Positions 14,201-25,204 of a DNA stretch of 64,000 bases are shown one piece after another; position 1 is the first letter of the stretch, and the number at the start of each line of letters is the position of its first letter. Source of the DNA: Heliocidaris erythrogramma (Eukaryota; Echinodermata; Echinoidea; Camarodonta; Echinometridae). Location of the stretch: the NCBI GenBank assembly GCA_025617745.1, contig CM046869.1:8296668-8360667 (forward strand). Reading direction: 5' to 3'. Position numbers and translations under genes: made by a program. The notes under the pieces are model-generated. The model searched no databases, was not told the DNA's origin, and was given only the letters and a program-made list of their open reading frames with translations.

Positions 14201-17200
14201 ACAGGAGGTGACGATAGCACACTGCCCTCTACGCAAGGTATGTCTCAGAACATTGGTGTCATGGCAACAATCAAAAGTAGCTTTAGACAATGAGTTGTGG
14301 TAATAGCAGTATATTCAGATTAGAAGAATTATGGTTGTCAGAGAAAATCAGGAGTTATAATGTCTTTTAAAAAGGGCATTTTCTTGTCTCCCTTGAGCGG
14401 TCTCTGTAGACAGGCGTCACTGTATAAGGTATCAATGAAAATAAGACATGCTTCTTTAAATTTTCATAACTTATTTGTTATGCTCGGATCCAGTGACATT
14501 GTATCACAAGTAAAAACAAATCTGTTAACCCGTTGACAACTTAATTATCTTATTTCCATAGGTTTATACAGGGACCACCTGGTTTCTGTGGGCAGAGGGT
14601 TAAACAGAAATTTATGTAAAGACACATGTATGTGTAATTTCAGTTGTGTATAGATGGAAGTAGTACTATCTATTTTATACACACTGGTGTTACTGAAAAA
14701 TTTATTTCGCATGTGGAATTACTATATGTGACCCGACGCCTCAAAACCTACAATAAGTCGCCAAAATTATTTTTCTTGTTTTATACATTTTCTGAAAGTA
14801 GAAATTCTTAGCTTTCCAATGGTATATCACTTACTTAGTTTACTCAACGATAACACCTTTAAATATCACATTTAGAATCAGTATGTAACCAGCAATCAAT
14901 AACTCCTATTCAGAGAAAATGGCCATTTAAGTTCGGAACAAAAGAGTGCTAAACCTTCGCTCTCTGTGTGCGCTTTAGTAAAACAGGTTATTCAAATGGC
15001 CATAGCAACTGGTATGAAGGGATTATCGGATTAGGCTGAAATTTGGCACGCTGCTCCAGAAGGCCCTATTCATTACTCACTCCAAAAATCAAGTTAATAC
15101 CTTTAGAGGTAAAGTAGTAATTTGGCGTTGAATGAAAGTATTACAAAAGCTCTCCGAACATTCATTAGCTCGACAGGTGAAAAAAAAAAGTCATTTTAAA
15201 ATGCCCCAAAAAGACATTTCTATGTCGAATTGCGACTCACAAACTTGAGACATGATAGAATGATAATGAAACTACCCATTTCTGTGAAAAACAGAAAATC
15301 GACTGATCCAAGCAAATTTACTATTTTGGGCTGTTTGCTACGTTGTGGTCCGTGCGACTTATTGTAGGTTTTGAGGCGGCGGGTCACATATGTTCCAAAC
15401 ATTTTCTCGTTTCAGATGGGAGTGCTGAAGCCAAGCTGAAAGAGACCAAGATCATTTTTGTCGTAGGTGAGTTGACCGTTTCAAAGTTTACGCAGAGAAG
15501 AACATGAAGATTATTAGACATTGTGCTTTTTGACCTGTTATATTTGCATATGAACTACAAAAGAATACAAAAATGCTGTGTGAGACAACTTTAAGCTAGT
15601 GTAGTGGGGATTCTGATGTTCAAATGCATCACAATTTGCTTGCATATGAAGTCTGTGTAAAAATCCTGTTCATTCTGATATGCATTTCACACATACAGAT
15701 AAGAAAATGTAATAGTCAGAAGTTTGGTCGGCGCTACGGCGCAATCAATTCCCATGAGCATCATCTACTCTAGAGAGGATTTCTGCATGAGATATACTGT
15801 AAACGCTGTTATTTTCGCGTGATTAAATTTTCGCGCTGAGCTACCCCAAAACCTATTCGCGGGTTCTTGAATTCGCGCTGCACAATTACTCACTTGCAGA
15901 AATGTGGCTCCATTTATTGTTTCACACACACGCGGTCCATTCAAATGCATTCTACAGGCTACAGACACAACTACACACACGCACTCTAAAATGAATTGGA
16001 TTCAAACACGTATTATTCAGATGAAGCACGCAATGCAGCGTAAATTCAAAACAAGACATAAGAAATCGTGCTAATATTTTCGCTTGTTCTAAAATTTGCG
16101 CCCGCCGAAAATAGCGCGAAATCTGCGAAAATTAATGTAACACAAATATTTCTGCATTTACAGTATATGTCTCCGCTGTTCTTTATTGCTGCGGTGTATC
16201 TGAAGTTGTTGAATTGTGATTTATTTGATTGTTTAATAATGACAAGCATGATTTTTTTTGTTTGCTATACTAGGGGGACCGGGCTCAGGCAAGGGCACAC
16301 AATGCGCTAGTATCGTTTCTAAGTACGGCTTCACTCACCTGTCCAGCGGTGACCTCTTGAGGGCAGAGGTCGCTTCAGGGTCAGATCGCGGCAAGGAGCT
16401 GACAGAGATCATGGAAAAGGGACAGCTAGTACCCCAGGTAAAACAAATCGGGACACTGCTTTTCTTTTTCCCTCCACCCATAAATCCTACAAGAATTTTA
16501 CCATTTTTTTGAACTACAGAATATCACATATGCCGTTAAGTTAAATTTGAACTTAATGCTTAGCTGTTTTCTAAGAATATACAGTTAACCTAACCTTGCA
16601 TAACTCGAAGTCGCATTTATAAGTCGAACTTCACCTAAGTTGAATCAATTTTTTTTACCAAACTATGCAAAACATGTGTTATTTACATTTCCTAAGTCAA
16701 CTATTTTTTGTGGTCCCAACAGATTTGACTTGGGCAAATTAACTGTATGTAATTTCCTTCATGCACATCTTCAAGTGCTTCAAAGAGGCAGGAAATATAT
16801 TTCAATTGAAAATTAAACTGTTTTTTTGTTCCATGATCAAATGGGATTCAGTTTCACAGGAAGTATTCAGTTGAAGCATTTGACGAAAGTTTGATTAATT
16901 CCATTTCAAGTAGTTTCAAAGGCATCTCTGACTGGGGAAATGTTGGGATGTAATACACTCCCAATAAAATTTCTGTGGGCAAATTTTTTGATTCAGAGCC
17001 TTTCGAGTGAATCTCGAAACCTTTGGTAACCTTTGGTGACTTCCAATACAACGTAGTTGTCATATTTTCACTCTTTTTTCCCTCTATGTAATGAATTTTA
17101 TCGGCAAAAAAGTTGGTTCAACACCCCTGATTTAAAATGGTCTAGCGATGCTTCTGATCAGGTAGTGTACTGCCAGGTCTTCATTATGGTTTATTTCTCT

Positions 17201-20200
17201 AAATGATTGCTTAGAGCAGTTCTGTAGAAAAGTATGGAATTTAGAGTGCATGTTTTTTTCATTTCAATTCAACTGATTTATTTCTTAAAAATCACATGAG
17301 TTAATATATATACATCGAAAGGTGTGAGGATCTATCACCCGAGAAAAGCCAGTCCCTTGAGATTGTAGGAGGATCCATAACATACTGTACATGTAAATAA
17401 CCGTTTGGTGATTTCAAATACAACGTACATGTAGTTGTCATACTTTCGCTTTTTTTTCTCTCTTCAAATGCAGGATGTGGTGTTGGCGTTGCTGAAGGAA
17501 AAGATGATTGCCTGTGCTGAGACATCGACTGGGTTCCTGATAGACGGGTATCCTAGAGAAGTGCAACAAGGAGTGGAGTTTGAAAAACAGGTAGGTCTTG
17601 GAGTTAATCCACTTTGATATATGAATTTATTTATACATCTGTCTCTTTCAGGATTAGTTCAACACAGAGCTACGTCCTGTTGTACCAACTTGATAGAAGT
17701 GAAACAAAATAAGATAAGATGAAGCATATTTGTATATGCATGTTACTTGCATTTGATAATTTGATTTGATTTTATGTAATTGTAGATAGAAAATATAGCC
17801 ATAAAGAATTTCTTCACAGAGATTTAAAAAAAATTTCATCATTTAAATATATGACAAATAAGAGAAAAATTCAAAATATTGATTGATTTTTATCCCTCTC
17901 TATATTTGAAGTTTCTTCTTCCATTGCTCAATTCTTCATCTCTGTTCTTTAATACATTTGTTTCATGACTTAAATATTTGTTTTCTAACTGTACCAGTAT
18001 TTGTACAAAGAATCCTATATGACTATTTTTGACGTTGTGTTCAGATTGGAGAGTGCACATTCACACTCTACTTTGAAGTGTCCGATGAGACCATGACAGA
18101 GAGGTTGCTGAATCGCGCAAAGACCAGTGGACGGGTCGATGACAACGAAGAAACGATCAAGAAGAGGCTGGCTACGTTCCATGAATCAACCAAACCTGTC
18201 GTGGATCACTACACAGAAAAGGGTAAACTCAAGAAGGTGAGTCCAATGGATTAATGCCAAGAGGTGTTAGGAAATGTGATACCCAACAGAATTGATGAAT
18301 GTGAAACCCTAGAAGTGTAAATATTGTATGCATATTCTGATTCGACAATCTTTCCTAACTTTAGAGCCACATAAAGAAACAATCTGCACACATGTATATA
18401 GATAACGAACTGTGAGTGCTTAACTTAATTGTACATCCATCGTTGAAAGAGTTGGTGATTTGTTACTTTAAAAAACCCCAGAGGAATTTGACAGAACTGA
18501 TAATTTTGTTGGTTATTCCTTTGTAGATATCTGCTGAGGCAGGTCCAGAGGAGGTCTTTGTCCTGGTGAAGGAGATCTTTGATGAATGTGGTTTCCAGGC
18601 TATGGAAGAACCTCAGACCACAGAAGAGGCTGCAGCGGCGGAGGGCGCCAAGCCAGAGGAAGGCACCACTGAGCATGAGGCACCGGCTGAAGCACCTGCT
18701 GCAGGGGATGCACCGACTGAGGAACCATCAGCGGAAACAACTGAGGCTCCTGCTGAGGTGCAAGCTGAAGCGCCAGCTACCGAAGAGTCACCGACAGAAG
18801 CACCAGCAGCAGATGCAGCACCAGCAGAAGAAGCAGCGCCTGCTGATGGTGCAGCAGAGGCTGAGAAGGTAGAGGAGGTCAAGGCTGCCACTACCAAGGA
18901 ATTCTTCTTTGTAATTGGTAAGTACGAGTGACCTTTGCATAGATGTATTACAAAGTCATTGATTAGTGTATCAGAAGTGGTTCATTACAAAGATAGCATA
19001 GGAGATTGATTCATACCCTATGCATGTTAATACGATACACTTCTCACAAAGAGTATGGTGTTTATAGTGTGCCTGCATGCAGGTATTCTGTCTCTGTACA
19101 TATCTTCGTGATAGGCTGCATAGCCCTTTGAAGATTACCAAGAGAAGAAGCAGAATAACCTGATATTTCCCCTTTGAAGTGGAAGAGGCTTTCATGTCAT
19201 GAAATTAAAAGAATAATATTCTAAACTCTTTGCCTCTGAATTCTTTCATATCTGAGGGAAATCTCAATCTCATATCTCTACAGGAACCTGTTTGTTCCCA
19301 TAGGAATGCATTTAAGATTACTTCATATTTTTTTCCCTTTATGAAATAAGATATTTACAATTATTTTACATTTGGATTCTTCTGCCTTTACATTTGCAAA
19401 CTGATAATCATTCTTATAGTGATCTCTCTGTGTTTCTCTCTCTTCAACAGGTGCCCCGGGTACCGGCAAGAAAGCCGTAGCCAAGGCTTTGGCAGAGAAG
19501 ATGAACTTCAAGCACCTCTCAGCCGCAGACCTCCTCACAGACTCCTCCAACTTCGATGAGGGAGTTGGTGAGATCGTTGTCGCGGCTCTGGCTCTCGGGT
19601 CGCTGGTAGCCACTGAGATCCTTCTGGGTGTCCTCAGTAAGGTGGTCGAGGCCAACAGCGATGCTGTAGGGTTTGTCCTGGATGGCTTCCCAAAGTCTAT
19701 GGAACAGGTCACTGCCTTTGATGAAGCTGTAAGTGGAATTTGCTTTTAACCTGTTGAATGCTATAGCCTGGGACAGCTTGGGCTGGAGTGTATGGAAAAT
19801 ACCTGTTATGCCAAAATGAAATTGTATCCAAAGGGTTAACCGTAACTTTCCTTTCTCACTCTCTGAACAGTTTATGCATTGATAGGTTACTCTGTCGTAG
19901 GGTAGCTGGTAAGAAAATAAAGTTAGTGATGACATGTGGGGGGGGGGGGGGGCGGAGAGCAACATTCTCATTACATACATAACCTTGCGTTTTTCAAGCC
20001 TTGCCAGCATGTCCTAAGAATTGATGAATATTTGCTTTTTGAAAAAAGACTCCTGTAGAAAGATCACTTTCATTGTATTTACTAACTTCCTGCCGATCAA
20101 AATGAAGTGTCCATTTTACCAATTTTTGTTTAGTTTGGAAAGAAGTTTACTTCCATATTAAAAAGCAGGTAATTAAGCTAGCCTTGCCTTCAAATTTTTT

Positions 20201-20983
20201 TGTTTTCTACCATACACAGCAAATCGGCACGGTAACAGGCTTTATTCAACTGGAGGGCACCAGAGAGGAGGCTGAAGAGAGTCTGAAGGAGAAGAAGGAG
20301 GCAGGAGAAAGGGGAGACGAAACAGAGGAGGTGGCCAAGAACAAATTGGATACCTTCGAGAAGGAGACCCCACCAGTGGTGGAGCACTACGAAAAGAGCA
20401 ACGTCCTCAAGAAGGTAAGTCTGTCTTCAATCCTTTTTAGGAACTCTTATGCTCATCTCTCTTTTGAGAGTATGGGAGAAGGCTATAAAATGTTGGTGAA
20501 GTTAATGATTTTATTTCAAACAGACAAATCTGTTTTTCCCTGTATATGGTTTTCCTTTGAAATTATCAATCTGTCATTATTTCAAAAATTAGTCAACACA
20601 AATTAAAACCTTATCTGTAAATTGTAATATCAAACAAGAATCTTTCAAGTGATTGGGCCATAACAAGTGAAATTAATCAGCAACAGAAAAACCCAACTCT
20701 GTAATCATGGGATTTCTTGAAGATGCAGGCATTCCAGAGCAAACTTTATAGGGATTGTTTCCTACCCTTTATTTAAAACTTAAGAACTTAAGGAATGATA
20801 TTTGTATACCCCTTCAACTTTAGTGTTCATGTCATTTTATCAGGTTTAGAAAATAGGCATGTTACATTTTAAATTTTATGAAAGTCTTCTCATCTCTGTT
20901 TCTCATTCCAGTTTTCATTTAAGGAGGCTGCCAAGGATCTTTCAACCGTCCTCAACGCTGTTTCAGCCTCCAAAGGAGAATGA
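478..20983 (+). CDS. AK5-like: AK5-like adenylate kinase with three kinase-type domains (5' end outside window)
   Basis: Adenylate kinases interconvert ATP+AMP and 2 ADP. Exons read from GT/AG sites and frame: 478-676, 2206-2307, 6656-6828, 8121-8246, 10629-10826, 11419-11518, 12487-12563, 13071-13134, 14094-14237, 15416-15466, 16274-16437, 17474-17590, 18045-18236, 18527-18917, 19451-19728, 20220-20414 and 20912-20983 (TGA). They join into 880 residues in one frame. The first exon ([19 protein letters not shown]) matches the N-terminal region of vertebrate AK5, so only a short upstream exon is missing. Numbering from the first visible residue, P-loops start at 101, 412 and 700. Vertebrate AK5 has two kinase domains; a three-domain enzyme is known from sea urchin sperm flagella, so a flagellar or ciliary role is likely (inference). 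A candidate poly(A) signal, AATAAA, lies near 21132. Exon joins have no transcript support here. Confidence 0.9.
2413..2709. mobile_element. Long-hairpin MITE with TA target site
   Basis: About 297 bp. Ends CAAGGTGGCCC and CAGGGTAGCCC (reverse complement) continue inward as arms of about 130 bp, including TTTTATTGGGTAGAAAATTCTT on both sides with few differences. TA flanks both ends. It lies in AK intron 2. Confidence 0.75.
3890..4530 (+). repeat. CT-rich low-complexity tract with (CA)n
   Basis: A long pyrimidine-rich stretch of TCTC and TTTC words with a CA run at 4172-4191. Open frames here are by-products of the composition. It lies in AK intron 2. Confidence 0.85.
5219..5330 (+). repeat. 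(CT)n microsatellite
   Basis: An almost uninterrupted CT run from about 5262, flanked by TCTG and CCCT variants. Confidence 0.85.
5353..5943. mobile_element. Inverted-repeat element with long diverged arms (TAAAGGGAAA ends)
   Basis: Starts TAAAGGGAAATCC and ends with the reverse complement of TAAAGGGAAAGTT. The arms share GGTGAAAGTTTGAA and GAAATCGGACAAG over about 110 bp. A related start, AAAGGGGCAATCTAGTCC, occurs at 34229. No coding content. Confidence 0.65.
5953..6049 (+). mobile_element. SINE fragment
   Basis: GACATAAATTTACATTTGCCACTCT and the following segment match the body of the SINE at 10115-10610 (GACATAAATCTACATTTGCAACTAT). It is wedged between an inverted-repeat element and the MITE at 6050. 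Confidence 0.55.
6050..6447. mobile_element. MITE of the CCCTTTC family, complete, copy 1
   Basis: 398 bp with inverted ends CCCTTTCAGGACA and CCCTTTCAAGACA (reverse complement), flanked by TTAT on both sides (6046-6049, 6448-6451). No coding content. It lies in the AK gene intron before exon 3. Confidence 0.8.
7343..7600. mobile_element. Palindromic MITE rich in ACCATGGTAATAC
   Basis: Ends CCCTTACAAAAAAGTACC and CCCTTATAAAAAAATACC (reverse complement). The interior repeats TACCATGGTAATAC and its variants on both strands, so the single strand can fold several ways. It lies in the AK intron after exon 3. Confidence 0.7.
8251..8490 (+). repeat. (GAAT)n/(GAGT)n microsatellite next to the AK exon 4 donor
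   Basis: Tetranucleotide units GAAT, GACT and GAGT start at once after the donor GTAAAGT of exon 4 (exon end 8246) and continue for about 230 bp. The minus-strand open frame (IHSF repeats) is an artefact. Confidence 0.9.
8985..9862. mobile_element. Inverted-repeat element with TATA box and 78-bp internal duplication
   Basis: Left end AATACCCCCATCTCTCGAGAA near 8990 and right end AATGCCCCCATCTCACGAGAA (reverse complement) near 9853 form imperfect inverted repeats. The interior is GC-richer than its surroundings. It contains CTATAAAAGG at 9318 and a 78-bp direct duplication (9344-9421, 9422-9499). It also has an 80-codon open frame at 9623-9865 that runs into the right repeat and matches nothing I know. 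It lies in the AK intron before exon 5. Confidence 0.55.
10115..10610 (+). mobile_element. tRNA-derived SINE, interrupted by a MITE
   Basis: A degenerate pol III B-box (AGTTTGAGTCC, 10180) is followed by the body CCTTCGACAAGACATAAATC and GCTAAAGCCGGGGTAATAAT. After the inserted MITE (10347-10540) the tail resumes with AAGCGCAGTAGG, GCGCTATAAAG and ATTACTATTATTACC. A tail of similar layout is seen at 24645-24760. Confidence 0.6.
10347..10540. mobile_element. MITE with TACAGTCAAACCTG ends
   Basis: 194 bp; starts TACAGTCAAACCTGC and ends with the reverse complement of TACAGTGAAACCTG. The interior has GACCACCT repeats on both arms. It interrupts a SINE. A right-hand fragment of the same family lies at 14381-14424. 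Confidence 0.75.
10930..11120 (+). pseudogene. Decayed partial copies of AK exon 5 end plus its donor site
   Basis: 10934-10989 (TTGCCTGTTATCACATGT, then GATGGCCTACTCAGAAACGTGAGATG) mirrors the end of exon 5 (CTGCCTGTTGTCACTCATTA, then GACGGCCTGCTCAGAAGCGTGAGATG). A second, shorter copy, CCTACTCAGAAGAGTGAGATG, begins at 11081. Both are too short and diverged to be exons; they trace local tandem duplication. Confidence 0.7.
11734..11870. mobile_element. CCAAT-core hairpin MITE, type A ends, in AK intron 6
   Basis: Near-perfect hairpin: left TTTCATCAAGCGTTTTGTCAG, right CTGACAAAACGCTTGATGAAA. The core reads CTCTCAGCCAATCAGATGCAAGG. Same family as 42776, 46591 and 49828. Confidence 0.85.
13385..13943 (+). 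repeat. Two identical 280-bp tandem copies
   Basis: 13385-13664 and 13665-13943 read identically throughout by eye, from ACAAGTTGAACATATG to CAACTCCACAGC. It lies in the AK intron between exons 8 and 9. A diverged relative of its first half lies at 16597-16735. Confidence 0.9.
14727..15388. mobile_element. Inverted-repeat element with GTGACCCG ends and TA target site
   Basis: 662 bp with ends TGTGACCCGACGCCTCAAAA and TGTGACCCGCCGCCTCAAAA (reverse complement). The near-perfect match continues through CCTACAATAAGTCG. TA flanks both sides (14725, 15389), as for Tc1/mariner-type insertions. No transposase frame. It lies in the AK intron before exon 10. Confidence 0.8.
15416..18600 (+). other. 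Adenylate kinase domain 2 (exons 10-14 start), canonical
   Basis: Covers about residues 400-594. All AK1 hallmarks are present: P-loop [10 protein letters not shown] (412-421), [30 protein letters not shown], and the lid/catalytic segment [16 protein letters not shown]. It ends in an [14 protein letters not shown] helix like the AK1 C-terminus. This is the best conserved of the three domains and is expected to be fully active. Confidence 0.92.
15795..16165. mobile_element. MITE with TACTGTAAA ends
   Basis: 371 bp; starts TACTGTAAACGCTG and ends GCATTTACAGTA, with TA on both flanks. The interior is rich in TTTCGCG and its complement. It lies in the AK intron before exon 11. Confidence 0.75.
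18601..18880 (+). other. Ala/Pro/Glu-rich linker between AK domains 2 and 3
   Basis: Within the 391-bp exon 14, about residues 595-690 consist of imperfect repeats built on EAPAEAPA and TEEAPAE. The composition is strongly acidic and almost free of aromatic residues, so a disordered, extended spacer is expected. The opposite strand is also open here only because GCA/GCT/GAA codons lack stops in the reverse frames. Confidence 0.85.
18890..20983 (+). other. Adenylate kinase domain 3, degenerate
   Basis: Covers about residues 691-880. The fold is recognisable: [15 protein letters not shown] (P-loop region), [34 protein letters not shown]. Residues that bind phosphate in active family members are altered. 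The Gly-Thr after the P-loop Lys is Lys-Ala, the Arg after the AMP-site LL is Thr, the Arg of DGFPR is Lys, the lid GRVDD is ERGDE, and the Arg of KKRL is replaced in KNKL. It is probably a pseudokinase or a weak, regulatory domain (inference). Confidence 0.8.
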
Positions 20984-21477
20984 GACCCATACTGTTTAAC
21001 CTGTCAAGGACAAGTACTTTTGAAGCACAAAACATACATGTATCATAGATTTTCTTCAAATTGTCAACATCAATATATTATTTTTATTCATTGCTACCAT
21101 TGTTAAATTAAAAGTCATGTATATAAAAAGAGAATAAATGGACATGAACTGTCAAAGTTAAACATTGGCTATTTGTATGGAAAAATGCTATTGTCTATTC
21201 AGAGACTTTAGTGATTTATGTTAATTTGTAGGATTCTGCATCAAAAGTTGATTAGCTAGGCCAAAAACGTTGACTTATGTCCTTGATGGGTCACCTCTTT
21301 TTGTAATTTAAAAAAAATATGTGTATATACCGTATTCCTGCTGCAAAACTGATGATTGTACATTTTCTGTTTGTGACAAAGTGTTTCCATGCCATCCTTT
21401 TTCCTCTGTTCCAAGCTGTATTTGCTGTTTTTCAGTAGTTGTAGAAATATGAAGAATACTTCTCTAAGTTGGTTTAA

Positions 21478-21885
21478 CCCTTTTGAGACAATTGACCACA
21501 TTTTGTGGTTTAGCTCAATAACTTTTGATTCAGAGCTCTATAAAATATACCAGATGCATGAGTAGAAAGAGCAAAAATTTATGCCCCCACTATGTCCATG
21601 TTTGTTGCATGACCATATTGCGTTTGATACCAGGAATTGTAAAAATCAGAATAATGAGGTTTAAAATCCTTAAATTGGAAACACATTGAGAGGTTCAAAA
21701 TCATTGGTTATTATCTAAATTGGCAATTTTTAAAACTTTTTCGACAAAGTTTGTGACCATGTATACTGTTTTCAAAGACATTACACCTTATTAGAACCAT
21801 GTAGCACTCAATGAAAATATTGTTGCCAATTTGAAGAACAAAATGTGATAAATTTAGCCCTTAAATAATTCCTGTCCTGAAAGGG
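21478..21885. mobile_element. MITE of the CCCTTTC family, copy 2, opposite orientation
   Basis: About 408 bp; begins CCCTTTTGAGACAATTG and ends CTGTCCTGAAAGGG. The interior matches 6050-6447 in reverse. Flanks TTAA and CTAA are an imperfect duplication. It lies just downstream of the AK gene. Confidence 0.75.
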
Positions 21886-24644
21886 CTAATTATGTTTATT
21901 GTTGAAATTCAAACAAGGATTGGAATACTAGGTTCCACATTGTTTTATCATTAATAATCAGATTTATTTATTAGAAATGATTTGATTCACAGAATTTTAC
22001 AACTCTACAACTCAAACAAACCAACAGATGAATCAATTATTCAACACAAAAGGTAAAAATCGAATAGAAAATTGGTTTGGCGCATACATTACAAAGAATC
22101 TACAGACCAAATGAAACAACAAATAAAATAGAACTAAGTCGCAAAATTCATTTATCGAATCGAGAATTGAAAGTGAAGACGTTCCTGAATCGATATATCG
22201 TTAGGTGAGCTATCGTGAGCGATCGACTAGTCTTTGCTCAAGTCTTATTTATATTAATTTTTGGGGATATTTTATTTTCAAAAATCAATATCTCCTGTAT
22301 GCTGTCACCATTGAATGTCGTGTTAAGTTTTGCGGGGTTGATTTTGTGTAAGCTATCTATACACAAATTACTAAGTACAATTCCAAGACATTGATATAAT
22401 GAATTTTCAGGCAATCATGCTATTATTAACATTTGTTTTCTTCAATAGTTATAGTATTTTAAGTACAGTATCACATTATCATGATTGTAAATTCGAGAAA
22501 CAATTAAAAAAATTTTTTTAAACTGAAAATTTTGAAGAGCGCTGTTCCTCTTTGCAAAAATCCATGATTAAAATAAGCTGCTGAGGAAGTCTTGATATTC
22601 ATTAAAGTATAGTTACATTGCCACGTTATATTATTCAAAGAGATGAGATGTCAGTTCTGTGACATTATATTTTTATATTCTGCACCTATAGTGCTTATTT
22701 TGGGGTAGAAAAACATCTTCAAACCGACATCAAGTGTATTGTAAACAACTGAAAATATATGAAATATTTTGATTCTTCTAATGGTTGTAATGTTGTGTTG
22801 ATGTGACTAGCATTTTTGTTTTGTCTTTTGAAAAAATACAAAAAAAGAGTAGATATTAGATCTCTCTATGTAAATTGGTGGTTAAACCGTCCTTTCGTAT
22901 CATGTTCATATGTAGATATACTGGTACATCAGATTATATTGGTATTGTATTTTGGGGTAAAATATATTCCTTTTCTAACAAAGTTATGATATAAAAAAAG
23001 GATTTGTATGCAACTATGTTATCACTCTTGTTTTTTATGTCTGTTCTATCATGTATATTCCATCCAAATTCAACGCTGCCTAGAATTTGTTTAAAAAAAT
23101 AAGTGACAAAATTTGTGTGTGAATTTTTCATGTTTGGTGTGTGCATTTTTGATAGGTAAACTTCTCAGAAGGGAATGAAATTACCAACAGGTTTTAATAC
23201 TTCATTGGGACCAATTATTATAATGGATGAATTTAGTGTTAAAATGTATAGGAATGATAAAGGGATGTTGTATTTTTTTCAGCAATAAGCATCTGAATGT
23301 GTTGGGCTAGACCTTATGTGATGTGTGTATCAATTTCACAAAAACTTTTTTTTTTGGTCTTATTGTGTGTTTTATTCCCTTTGCATACATGTATGAGCAA
23401 TATAATAATTGGAAAAGCAGAAAAAATAAAGATTTTTCATTAATTAATCATCATAAATTTAACGAATAGCAATTGTATAATTTCTGTCAAATAGGTCTCT
23501 ACAATCTACACATCTGTCTACACAATAGGAAACAACTTTGGTTTTCCAGGCCTGGTTTGTTACTTCTTGACTTCAAAATTATAGTTCTTAAGTGGCTTAG
23601 ATACCGATATGACTAGTTAATTTGATACTCATATGATACCGGTAGTAAAAATTCATTTTCTTTTCCTTTTACATGCAAATGTTTTGGAGAATCACATCAT
23701 AGTTTTTTGTTTTTTGTTTCATTCCATTCTGTAAATGATATTTTTTTCCCCCAGCTGTTATTCTGTGTAACTCCATATGTTAATCGGAATTCATTACTGT
23801 GTTGACTGTGATATACAGAATAGTGTATGTCAATGTATTTTTTCTTCTTCAATTAGACAAGTGCTGTTGCTAGATTGTCTTGTTTTTCAGAATTCAAATA
23901 CCCCTACTGCCCCCCACCCCTCCCATACAGGTATCTGTATATAATGTATATATCCATTTCTCAGGAGATAACTTGATAATACATGTTTTTTGTTGTGGTA
24001 TATTCTTTTGACCATGTATCAATTACTTGTCAGATGGTGATAAAACAATCACGAAAATTACTATCGTGAACATTATTATCATAAACATTATTATGAACAT
24101 TATCATTTATCATTATTTTGGAAAATCTAAAGAACACTAAAGAAATTAGGACATAAATTTTTATTTTTTTTCTTCAGTTGTCTTAATGCACTTAAAAGTA
24201 CTTTTTTGATACATATTTATTATGATACTAATTTATTTTGTACCTGGGAATTTGATGACATTATTTTTTTAAAGTGTAGAAAGTACCGCTTCCTAGATCA
24301 AAATCAATATCTTTCAGTTTTGTAAATACTTTGTAAAATTTATCCAGGAACAAATAGCTAATAAAATGTGTCTTGTTCTATTATACTGAAATGCAACAAG
24401 CTAGATTTAACACTTCCTTTTCACATAGAATTAACAAAGTAAGTAACCTGTAATATAAAGTGAATTAGAATTCTTACTTTCTATTTTCGTCTATTCATTC
24501 AACTGTCAATTCATGCGAAATGTGGCACTTAATTGAAATATGAAATAAATTTATCGGCAACTTCTGAAATCGAGTGATGTTATGTCTTCTGAACTCCTGT
24601 GGTGTGTTTGACCAGAATTCCTAATATTAAATTTATTATTTCCC

Positions 24645-24760
24645 ATGGGATGGGAGCTAAAGCCAGGGTAATAATCTCCAAACCCTTTGGAAGCGCATAG
24701 GGACGTTATATCATAATGTGATATGCGCTATACAAGAACGGAATATTATTATTATTCATC
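24645..24760 (+). mobile_element. SINE 3' tail fragment
   Basis: GCTAAAGCCAGGGTAATAAT matches GCTAAAGCCGGGGTAATAAT in the SINE at 10115-10610. It ends GCGCTATACAAGAACGG followed by ATT repeats. Confidence 0.55.
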
Positions 24761-24799
24761 CACTCCTCTTGTGTTTAATCAAGTGATAACTTTAATGGA

Positions 24800-25030
24800 T
24801 ATATCTATCTATCTATCCACTATTTATCTATCTGCTATCTATCTACCAACCTATCTATCTATTTATCAGCTATCCACTCTCTATCTACCTATCTTTCCGC
24901 TATCCATCTATATATCCGCTATCTATCTATCTATTCCCTCTATCTAACTACCTATCTATCTATCCACTATCTACCAATATAACTGTCTATCGACCTACCT
25001 ATCTATATATCTATCGATCTGCTACCTACC
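24800..25030 (+). repeat. (TATC)n microsatellite with interruptions
   Basis: Long run of CTAT units, interspersed with ACCTA and CGCTA variants. Confidence 0.9.
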
Positions 25031-25204
25031 TATCTATTTATCTGTGTGTTTATCTCTCTCTCTTTTATTTTATTTCATGTATTACTTTTTTGATTTATAT
25101 AGATGGCCTATAGTACCTTTCATAATTAAAAAAAAAAAAAATGAAATGTCTCTTCCCAGGAGATAATCATTGTACCTTTCATTTACAAAAAAAGAAGAAA
25201 TGTC

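Noticed and set aside
18425-18897. Minus-strand Ala/Ser/Gly-rich frames
   Set aside because: Antisense of the AK linker exon; composition reflects its GCA/GAA codons.
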